This document shows positions 1 through 5,676 of a stretch of DNA of 12,042 nt, in pieces (the first letter of the stretch is position 1; the number at the start of each line of letters is the position of its first letter). Below the pieces are notes generated by a model that was not told where the DNA came from, did no database searches, and saw only the letters and a program-made list of their open reading frames with translations. Both the position numbers and the translations under genes were made by a program. Source of the DNA: Bacteroidetes bacterium 4572_114. GTDB lineage: Bacteria; Bacteroidota; Bacteroidia; Bacteroidales; 4484-276. Where the stretch lies: assembly GCA_002254335.1 (NCBI GenBank), contig NIVA01000066.1:1-12042 (forward strand). Direction: 5' to 3'.

Positions 1-219
1 TTCCCATATTTTTGGTCAGGTATCGCCCTGCTCAAAAAGGAAAAGGTAGAAGGTAACGGCAGCCTAACCACCAAAATCATAGTCGCCCTATCTTCCATTT
101 TCATTATGTCAGCTTTTGTATCGGCAAACCTGGATGAACTTTGGTTTGTAATTGTTTTGGTTATTGTGGTAATTGCTGTTTACAGCCTGAAGTTGACGCC
201 GGGGAAGAAGCAATCATAA
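1..219 (+). CDS. C-terminal fragment of a multi-pass membrane protein, possibly an APC-type transporter
   Basis: The first reading frame is open from the window edge to a TAA at 217-219, giving the last 72 residues of a protein whose start lies outside the window. The fragment begins with FPYFWSGIALLKK, which looks like the end of a membrane helix followed by a basic loop. Two further hydrophobic stretches follow (about residues 26-44 and 48-66), and it ends in a short basic tail, GKKQS. This layout fits the last helices of an amino acid/polyamine (APC) permease, and the next genes are an amino acid decarboxylase and an APC antiporter, which makes that plausible. The piece is too short for a family call: the membrane nature is clear, the transporter family is inference. 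Confidence 0.55.
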   Translation, partial: FPYFWSGIALLKKEKVEGNGSLTTKIIVALSSIFIMSAFVSANLDELWFVIVLVIVVIAVYSLKLTPGKKQS

Positions 220-248
220 CTTATTTAGCTGTTGATACAATGAAACTT

Positions 249-316
249 GTCATTTGCTTTACGGGCGTTATTGATTGTCATTTGCCCTACGGGCGTCATT
301 TGCTTCGCGTCATTTG
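249..316. repeat. Array of GTCATTTG repeats
   Basis: GTCATTTG occurs four times, starting at 249, 277, 295 and 309. The first two copies continue as GTCATTTGC(TT/CC)TACGGGCG, and the third as GTCATTTGCTTCGC. Spacing shrinks from 28 to 18 to 14 bases. The 8-mer is the reverse complement of CAAATGAC, the motif of the array that follows at 354-423, so the two arrays are inverted relative to each other and could pair. It lies in the 268-base non-coding stretch between the membrane protein end and the decarboxylase gene. No function is known to me. Confidence 0.6.
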
Positions 317-353
317 AAATCATGTAATTTTAGTAACTATCTTCAATAATGAT

Positions 354-423
354 AAATGACTTTCAATGACCATCAACGACCACTGAATGACTATCAAATG
401 ACCATCAATGACCACAAAATGAC
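354..423. repeat. Degenerate 10-11-bp tandem repeat, core AATGAC
   Basis: Seven copies of AATGAC (one is AACGAC) start at about 355, 365, 375, 386, 397, 407 and 418. The spacing of 10 or 11 bases equals one DNA helical turn. The fuller unit is roughly AATGACYATCA. The array ends about 65 bases before the start of the arginine decarboxylase gene, so it lies in that gene's probable regulatory region. It could be a phased set of protein-binding sites, a curved-DNA element or a simple decaying tandem repeat. The repetition is directly visible; any regulatory role is inference. Confidence 0.65.
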
Positions 424-487
424 AATCAAATAACCAAAGCATAACATTCACCTAACTAAATATTTACATTCAACAAAATAAATTAAT

Positions 488-2794
488 ATGAAAATTACAA
501 AACATCATTGGCCTGTTTTAATAGTGTCGGGCGAATTTGATTTCAATACCGATGATGGGCTAAGGCTCACAGAATTAATTGAAGAGCTGGAAGGCGAACA
601 GGAATTGAGCATTGTCCAATCATTAACCTATGAAGATGCTGCCGAGATTGTCCGTTCACGGGCAGATATAGGGGCGGTAGTTGTTGACTGGAACCTTCCG
701 GAAGAAGATGACAGCGAAGGACTAACTGCAATTGATTTGATCAGGACAATAAATGAGCGTAATGCACGAGTGCCAATACTATTGCTTGCCGACCGGTTAG
801 ATACCGAAGATATACCTGTTGAGGTACTTCAAAAAATTGATGGCTATCTGTGGAAAACTGCCGATACAATCGAATTTTTGGCCGGCCGTATAGAAATGCA
901 CCTCGAAAAGTACATCAAAACCGTGGCCCCCGATTTCTTTGGGATGCTTGTAAAATATGCCCAGGAATATAAATACGCATGGCATACGCCAGGGCACATG
1001 GGGGGTGAAGGTTTTTTAAGAAGCCCTGCCGGAGTGGCTTTCCACAAGTTCTTTGGTGAGAACACCCTGCGCTCCGACCTCTCCATATCTGTTCCCGAAT
1101 TGGGGTCACTGTTAGATCATAGTGGCGTAGTGGGCGATGCCGAGAAAAATTCTGCCCGCGTTTTTGGGGCCGATCATACTTACTACATCCTCAACGGCAC
1201 ATCCAATGTTAACCAGGTTATTTGGCGTAGTCAACTTGTACGCGATGACATTGCATTTGTTGACAGGAACTGCCACAAATCGTTAAATTATGCCATGGTG
1301 ATTACAGATGCCATTCCAATTTATATGATCCCCAGACGGAACATGATGGGCATCATCGGGCCGGTACGCCTCTCTGAATTCTCCCCTGAATCCATCAGTA
1401 AGAAAATTCAGGAGTCAAGCCTTGTTCCCGAAGCCAGGAAAAACGAAACCGCTAAAATGTCGGCACTTACCAACTCAACTTATGATGGTGTTTGCTACAA
1501 TGTTATCCAAATAAAAAAGCAACTTGAGCGCACTGTAGAAAACCTGCATTTCGATGAAGCATGGTACGCTTATGCCCGCTTTCACCCAATCTATAAAGAC
1601 CATTTTGGTATGTCGGACGATGATTTGAACAAGGAGCACCCGCCTATTTTTTGTTCACAATCAACCCATAAATTGCTTACGGCACTTTCGCAGGCATCGA
1701 TGCTGCATATCCGCAACGGGAGCAAGGTAAAAATTGAACCGGATATGTTCAATGAATCCTATATGATGCATGGCTCAACATCTCCGCAATATAGCATGAT
1801 TGCCTCGCTTGATGTTGCAACAAAGATGATGGACGATGATGGTGAGATTATGATGGATGATACTATTATCGAGGCCATCCATTTCAGAAAGAAGATGATA
1901 ACTATCCTTAATGATCTTCGGAAGGCAAATAAAGGTGATTGGTTTTTTGGGATGTGGCAGCCGCACGAGGTGGAAATTGATGGCGAGGCCAAAAAATTTG
2001 AAGATGTCCCGGCAGAGACCCTTGCCAAAACCCAAACGGCATGGATAATGAGCAAAGACAATCCCTGGCATGGCTTCCTCGATATTGAGGATGATTATGC
2101 AATGCTCGATCCCATAAAACTTACTATAACAACACCGGGTATTAATGATAAGGGCGAAATGGCCAACGAAGGGATCCCCGCATCATTGGTGTCAAATTAC
2201 CTGATTGACAAAGGGATTGTTTGCGAAAAGACTGATTATTACTCCTTCCTTATGCTAAATTCATTGGGGACAACCCGTGGAAAACAGGGGACGCTGCTTG
2301 CCGAACTATTTAAGTTTAAAGAACTTTACGACCGTAATGCACCGCTTTCAGAGGTATTCCCCGCAATGGTTGCTGCCAGCCCTGAACAATACGGAAAAGT
2401 TGGCTTGAAAGATCACGCCAATGATGTCCATAATTATTACAAAGAGCAAAAAATCCTTGACAGTATGCAGGAAGGTTTCCAGGTTATCCCCGACCAGGCA
2501 ATGAAACCCTCAGAGGCTTATCATGAAGTGGTTAGGAAAAACGTTGAATATGTTGATCTGGACGATATGATGGGCCGTACGCCTGCTGTTATGATGGTCC
2601 CTTATCCCCCGGGTATCCCGATTATGATGGGCGGCGAAATCATGAACGAAAAAGCCAGGCCTATATTTGACTACCTGAAACAACGCCAGGACTTTGAAAA
2701 TGCATTCCCGGGCTACGAAAGTGATATACATGGGGTGGAACGCGATGAACGGGACGGGAAGAAGTATTTTAAAACTTTGTGCATTAAGAAGTAG
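488..2794 (+). CDS. adiA: Biodegradative-type arginine decarboxylase (AdiA-like, PLP-dependent)
   Basis: The protein has 768 residues, close to the ~756 of E. coli AdiA, and belongs to the Orn/Lys/Arg decarboxylase fold-type I group. These cytoplasmic enzymes convert arginine to agmatine and CO2, consuming a proton. Residues ~8-140 form the receiver-like 'wing' domain (VVVDWNLPEED at ~64-74). The core carries HTPGH at 166-170, HFDEAW at 354-359 (Asp356 is expected to bind the PLP ring nitrogen) and SQSTHK ending in Lys395, the expected Schiff-base lysine. The C-terminal part has VPYPPGIP and a short closing domain. HFDEAWYAYARF, TYDGVCYN and WHGF..I...AMLDPIK resemble AdiA more than the lysine enzymes, so arginine is the likely substrate, though lysine is not excluded. 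The ATG has no Shine-Dalgarno sequence but an A-rich leader, as usual in Bacteroidota. The antiporter gene follows after 5 nt, implying an operon. Confidence 0.88.
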   Translation: MKITKHHWPVLIVSGEFDFNTDDGLRLTELIEELEGEQELSIVQSLTYEDAAEIVRSRADIGAVVVDWNLPEEDDSEGLTAIDLIRTINERNARVPILLLADRLDTEDIPVEVLQKIDGYLWKTADTIEFLAGRIEMHLEKYIKTVAPDFFGMLVKYAQEYKYAWHTPGHMGGEGFLRSPAGVAFHKFFGENTLRSDLSISVPELGSLLDHSGVVGDAEKNSARVFGADHTYYILNGTSNVNQVIWRSQLVRDDIAFVDRNCHKSLNYAMVITDAIPIYMIPRRNMMGIIGPVRLSEFSPESISKKIQESSLVPEARKNETAKMSALTNSTYDGVCYNVIQIKKQLERTVENLHFDEAWYAYARFHPIYKDHFGMSDDDLNKEHPPIFCSQSTHKLLTALSQASMLHIRNGSKVKIEPDMFNESYMMHGSTSPQYSMIASLDVATKMMDDDGEIMMDDTIIEAIHFRKKMITILNDLRKANKGDWFFGMWQPHEVEIDGEAKKFEDVPAETLAKTQTAWIMSKDNPWHGFLDIEDDYAMLDPIKLTITTPGINDKGEMANEGIPASLVSNYLIDKGIVCEKTDYYSFLMLNSLGTTRGKQGTLLAELFKFKELYDRNAPLSEVFPAMVAASPEQYGKVGLKDHANDVHNYYKEQKILDSMQEGFQVIPDQAMKPSEAYHEVVRKNVEYVDLDDMMGRTPAVMMVPYPPGIPIMMGGEIMNEKARPIFDYLKQRQDFENAFPGYESDIHGVERDERDGKKYFKTLCIKK

Positions 2795-2799
2795 CAGGT

Positions 2800-4269
2800 A
2801 TGGGACATGTAAAAAAAGTCGGGTTTTTTGGGCTTGTTGCCATAGTACTTGGCTCAATGGTAGGGGGGGGCGTTTTTAACCTCCCCTCTAACATGGCTGA
2901 CGGGGCTGCATTAGGCCCGGTTATAATTGCCTGGGCAATAACCGGTATCGGTATGTATTTTTTGGCCAATACCTTTAAAGGCCTAAGTGATTCCCGCCCT
3001 GACCTGAGTTCGGGGATATACAGTTATGCCGCCGAAGGTTTTGGGAAATATGTAGGTTTTAATTCGGCCTGGGGCTATTGGTTGAGCGCGGCCATTGGCA
3101 ATGTTTCTTTTGCAGTATTGCTTATGCAGGCCCTTGGTTTTTTTTTTCCTGTTTTCCAAAGTGGCAACAACTGGCAGTCAATCCTTGGAGGGTCTGTTTT
3201 TATCTGGGGCATGAATATGCTTGTCCGGCGCGGTATTAAAGGGGCGTCTGTGCTCAATGCAGTATCCACTGTTGCCAAGCTTGTCCCATTGTTCCTGTTT
3301 ATTGTCCTGCTGCTTTTTGCTTTTCACTGGGACAAACTTTCATTTGATTTCTGGGGCAGCCAAAACCCCGGGCTGGGCGGTTTTGTGAAACAACTTGAAA
3401 GTACGATGCTGGTAACGCTCTGGGCCTTTGTTGGTATTGAAGGCGCAGTTGTTATATCAGGCCGGGCAAAGAATAAAAGGGATGTTGGAAGGGCAACTGT
3501 TATCGGGTTCATTGGTGCAGTTTTGATTTATGCCACGATAAGTATTTTTTCATTTGGTATTATGAACCAGGCCGATTTGGCCAAACTGCCCAATCCTTCA
3601 GCAGCTTATGTAATGAAAGCAATTGTCGGGCACTGGGGGGCTGTAGTGTTGAATATCGGTGTAATAGTTTCCATTCTTGGTGCATGGATCGCCTGGACGA
3701 TCATCACATCAGAAGTGCCCTCTTCGGCTTCTTTTCAAGGGGTTTTCCCAAAAATATTCAGTAAACATAATAAACATGAATCCCCGGTTTTTGCATTAAC
3801 TATGACAAGCATAATTATGCAGCTTACACTGTTGTTTTCTGCTATGGAAAAAAATGCCTTTCTCGCCATCATCAGTATTTCGGGTTCAATGATTTTAATT
3901 CCGTATGCACTGAGCGCGATGTACCTTGTGAAACTTTCCTTTAAAAAGGGGGCATTAATTCCCAGGGGGAAGCTGGCGTTGCAGGCCACCGGCCTGGTAG
4001 CTTCCCTATATGCGTTCTGGCTTATTTACGCCGCCGGGCTTAAATATATCCTCCTTTCCAGCATACTTTATTCAATCGGTATTTTTGTGTACCGCAAGGC
4101 CTGGAAAGAAAAGAAAGGGCCTGGTAACCTCTTTAATATGAAAGAAAAAATTATTGCAATTGCCCTGCTGATCCTTACGGCGATTTCAATAATAGTGTTG
4201 TTGTCCGGTATCCATGTAGTAGGTGAGGCCGTGCACTGGTTTAAACTGCATGTTGAGCAGATTGATTAG
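2800..4269 (+). CDS. APC-family basic amino acid antiporter (ArcD/AdiC-like), probable arginine:agmatine exchanger
   Basis: This is a 489-residue inner-membrane protein with about 12 hydrophobic segments. The first helix carries GSMVGGGVFNLP (18-29), the glycine-rich substrate-binding signature of the basic amino acid/polyamine antiporters. The wording and the length are nearer to ArcD (arginine:ornithine, ~480 aa) than to AdiC (~445 aa, GxGVF). FNSAWGYWLSAAIGNVSFAVLL (about 87-108) also matches the ArcD pattern. The start is 5 nt after the decarboxylase stop, so the two are very likely co-transcribed and functionally coupled. From that coupling I infer that it imports arginine in exchange for agmatine, as in acid-resistance systems. 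Exchange of ornithine or lysine/cadaverine is possible. The family is secure; the exact substrates are not visible from sequence. Confidence 0.85.
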   Translation: MGHVKKVGFFGLVAIVLGSMVGGGVFNLPSNMADGAALGPVIIAWAITGIGMYFLANTFKGLSDSRPDLSSGIYSYAAEGFGKYVGFNSAWGYWLSAAIGNVSFAVLLMQALGFFFPVFQSGNNWQSILGGSVFIWGMNMLVRRGIKGASVLNAVSTVAKLVPLFLFIVLLLFAFHWDKLSFDFWGSQNPGLGGFVKQLESTMLVTLWAFVGIEGAVVISGRAKNKRDVGRATVIGFIGAVLIYATISIFSFGIMNQADLAKLPNPSAAYVMKAIVGHWGAVVLNIGVIVSILGAWIAWTIITSEVPSSASFQGVFPKIFSKHNKHESPVFALTMTSIIMQLTLLFSAMEKNAFLAIISISGSMILIPYALSAMYLVKLSFKKGALIPRGKLALQATGLVASLYAFWLIYAAGLKYILLSSILYSIGIFVYRKAWKEKKGPGNLFNMKEKIIAIALLILTAISIIVLLSGIHVVGEAVHWFKLHVEQID

Positions 4270-4311
4270 GCTCTTAAAAAGACACTAATGCTAATATGTT
4301 AACGATGTTTT

Positions 4312-4382
4312 CAGACGCGGGTTTTCGCTGGTCGAACGGATTTTTAATCCGTTGTATCCGTGTAAACCTGCGTCAGTTTTTT
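4312..4382 (+). terminator. Branched hairpin terminator after the decarboxylase-antiporter operon
   Basis: The outer arms GACGCGGGTTTTC (4314-4326) and GTAAACCTGCGTC (4362-4374) are complementary at 11 of 13 positions. Inside them sits a perfect 8-bp hairpin, AACGGATT-TTT-AATCCGTT (4335-4353). Six T residues follow immediately (4377-4382). The structure begins 43 bases after the antiporter stop codon, so it most likely ends transcription of that operon as an intrinsic terminator. The nested hairpin is more elaborate than usual and may instead be a dispersed repeat that happens to sit here. Confidence 0.6.
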
Positions 4383-4411
4383 CAAATTCCCAGTAGGGCT
4401 TTCATTTTCAA

Positions 4412-4466
4412 ACGGACATAGTCCGTCCGTCTGGATTTGCACATCACCATCCCGTACGTACGGGAT
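4412..4466. repeat. Cluster of small palindromes, including a perfect 18-bp palindrome
   Basis: Two palindromic units lie here. ACGGAC-ATA-GTCCGT (4412-4426) is a 6-bp inverted repeat with a 3-base loop, followed by a repeated CCGT. ATCCCGTACGTACGGGAT (4449-4466) is a perfect 18-bp palindrome without a loop. Neither is followed by a T run, so they are poor terminators. Together with the hairpin at 4335-4353 they make three unrelated palindromes in 132 bases, as in REP-like intergenic mosaics. The perfect palindrome could also be a dimeric regulator site for the nuclease gene, 64 bases downstream. Confidence 0.55.
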
Positions 4467-4529
4467 CAAATTAATTTAGATAGTTAATTGCATCAGATAT
4501 TTTGGGTGCGACCCACCAACAAAAATATC

Positions 4530-4730
4530 ATGAGGGTATTAAATCCGATATACGACACAGTTTTTAAGTATTTGATGGAGGACATTGAGATAGCAAAAGG
4601 TTTCATATCAACTATCATCGAGCAGGAAGTGGTGGAACTTCCCTGCACCACAGGAACAAACATCAACCAGGATACAAATAAAATATGCCCAATTAGAAAT
4701 CCATCACCTGGATTATGTGGCACATATTAA
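4530..4730 (+). pseudogene. 5' part of a frameshifted PD-(D/E)XK nuclease/transposase-family gene (Rpn/PDDEXK_2 type)
   Basis: The start is placed at the ATG at 4530 because MRVLNPIYDTVFKYLM is the typical N-terminus of this family; an upstream in-frame ATG at 4488 adds residues that do not resemble it. Good family-like sequence runs to IIEQEVVELP (ending near 4643), after which this frame becomes nonsense and stops at 4730. The family-like sequence resumes in the +1 frame as PAPQEQTSTRIQIKYAQLE. Removing one C from the CCC at 4641-4643 gives one continuous frame of about 320 codons (4530-5493), the usual family size. This is therefore one gene broken by a real mutation or a sequencing error. 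Programmed frameshifting is conceivable but I see no classic slippery site. Confidence 0.7.
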
Positions 4731-5493
4731 AACCATAGATTCAGATGGCAACGAAGATTTTGAACAGGTAATGATAGAAGTTCAAAAATCGCCATTCGCC
4801 CCGGAAATTGGCCGCTTCAGAAAATATCTTGCCGAGAAATATAAAAACGTTAGTTTAATAAAAACGCGATCAGGTGAAGAAAAAAGATATTTGCCTTTAA
4901 AGACCATTTATTTAATAGATAAGACATTTAACGGGGATTTGCCATGTGTTTTAAAAAGGAACAGCCAGTATTTAGACGTTTTGAACAAAACAGAATATGC
5001 AGGCAAAAAGGATAAATTTGTAGAACTCCTGACCCATGAAGCATGGTTTATCCAATTGCAAAAACTCCCGAAAGAATTGAAAAGCACCATAACACGGTTG
5101 TTGAGTGTGTTTACCCCCTGGTACCGTGTAAAGGGGGACGAACGTTATATAAATTTCCCGGTGGAGGGCGATGATTTGGGAAAAATAAAAAACCGTGTAT
5201 TAAGGCATGTATTAAGAAGGTTGCTCGGCGCCGTAGAAAATGATAAACTGAAACTTGCCATGGAAATTGAAATTGAGTATGAAGATTTTTATGAACAACA
5301 GATGGCAATTGCAGGAAAATATATAGAAATAGCTGAACAAGAAAGAAAAGAAAAGGAACAAGAGAGAAAAGAAAAGGAAGGGGCACATTTGAAAATACAT
5401 GACAGTGCCACAGAGATGAAAAAATTTGGGATGGCAACAGAAATAATTATAAAAGCTACCGGGTTGTCAAAAGAAGAAATCGACAAATTGTAA
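4717..5493 (+). CDS. 3' part of the PD-(D/E)XK nuclease/transposase-family protein
   Basis: This frame carries most of the protein. The apparent GTG start at 4717 is an artefact: the frame is open back to 4591, and the expected active-site aspartate lies just upstream (LDYVAHIK, Asp codon 4711-4713). The second active-site element is IEVQKS, with Glu at codon 4777-4779 and Gln in place of the classical Lys, as is common in this group. Family members of the Rpn/PDDEXK_2 type are linked to RecA-independent recombination and were once annotated as transposases. The C-terminal part (about residues 200-258) is a highly charged coil ending in FGMATEIIIKATGLSKEEIDKL, a tail often seen in these proteins. 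I see no terminal inverted repeats or target duplications that would define a mobile unit. Confidence 0.75.
   Translation: MAHIKTIDSDGNEDFEQVMIEVQKSPFAPEIGRFRKYLAEKYKNVSLIKTRSGEEKRYLPLKTIYLIDKTFNGDLPCVLKRNSQYLDVLNKTEYAGKKDKFVELLTHEAWFIQLQKLPKELKSTITRLLSVFTPWYRVKGDERYINFPVEGDDLGKIKNRVLRHVLRRLLGAVENDKLKLAMEIEIEYEDFYEQQMAIAGKYIEIAEQERKEKEQERKEKEGAHLKIHDSATEMKKFGMATEIIIKATGLSKEEIDKL
5335..5376 (+). repeat. 21-bp in-frame tandem duplication (EQERKEK x2)
   Basis: Two consecutive 21-base units (5335-5355 and 5356-5376) differ by one base and each encode EQERKEK within the charged coil of the PD-(D/E)XK protein. Repeat-number variation here would change the linker length in steps of seven residues, two helical turns, without shifting the frame. 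Confidence 0.7.
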
Positions 5494-5521
5494 AATTGAA
5501 TAAGATATTTGAGTCCGGTCT

Positions 5522-5610
5522 AAAAAGCTGTCAGACAGTTATCTTCTATATTACACACAGAAGCTATAGTATTATATGTTTGACTTTTAATCTAAACTGT
5601 CTGACAGTTA
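5522..5610 (-). repeat. ~89-bp element with complementary ends, copy 1; candidate terminator for the leftward gene
   Basis: The element starts with AAAAAGCTGTCAGACAGTTA and ends with TAAACTGTCTGACAGTTA. A second copy lies inverted at 10341-10428: its first 22 and last 18 bases are identical to this one, while the ~49-base core is only about half identical. The two ends of one copy are complementary over at least 13 bp (CTGTCAGACAGTT), so the whole can fold into a stem with a ~55-nt loop. Read leftward, the stem is followed by CTTTTT, and the element lies 66 nt beyond the stop of the leftward regulator gene (5677-7428). It thus fits an intrinsic terminator for that gene, but may also be a MITE-like or REP-like dispersed repeat. 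Confidence 0.7.
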
Positions 5611-5637
5611 AGCACCCAAATATTTGCTTTTTAGGTT

Positions 5638-5663
5638 AAACTCATATTTGAGTTTCGGTTTTT
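5638..5663 (+). terminator. Candidate rightward terminator hairpin
   Basis: AAACTCA-TATT-TGAGTTT (5638-5655) is a perfect 7-bp stem with a 4-base loop followed by CGGTTTTT. The polarity suits the rightward nuclease-family gene that ends at 5493. The stem is AT-rich and lies about 145 bases past that stop codon, so the assignment is tentative. Confidence 0.4.
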
Positions 5664-5676
5664 ATAATCATCTACT

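Noticed and set aside
249..423. Possible CRISPR array
   Set aside because: Units are only 6-11 bases of core with short, irregular spacing and no unique spacers of about 30 bases; no cas genes are nearby.
1759..2071. Overlapping minus-strand open frames of about 100 codons
   Set aside because: Both lie antisense to the arginine decarboxylase, whose conserved motifs occupy the plus strand; they arise from codon usage of that gene.
4717..4719. GTG as the genuine start of the PD-(D/E)XK protein
   Set aside because: A start here would exclude the catalytic aspartate at 4711-4713 and the family N-terminus, which are present in the +1/0 frames just upstream.
4488..5493. Complete insertion sequence around the PD-(D/E)XK gene
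   Set aside because: No terminal inverted repeats or target-site duplication could be recognised around the gene. The palindromes upstream have no partner downstream.
5522..5610. Integron attC site
   Set aside because: The size and paired ends are reminiscent, but the RYYYAAC/GTTRRRY core boxes are not evident at the expected positions, the stem lacks the unpaired-base pattern, and no integrase gene is present.
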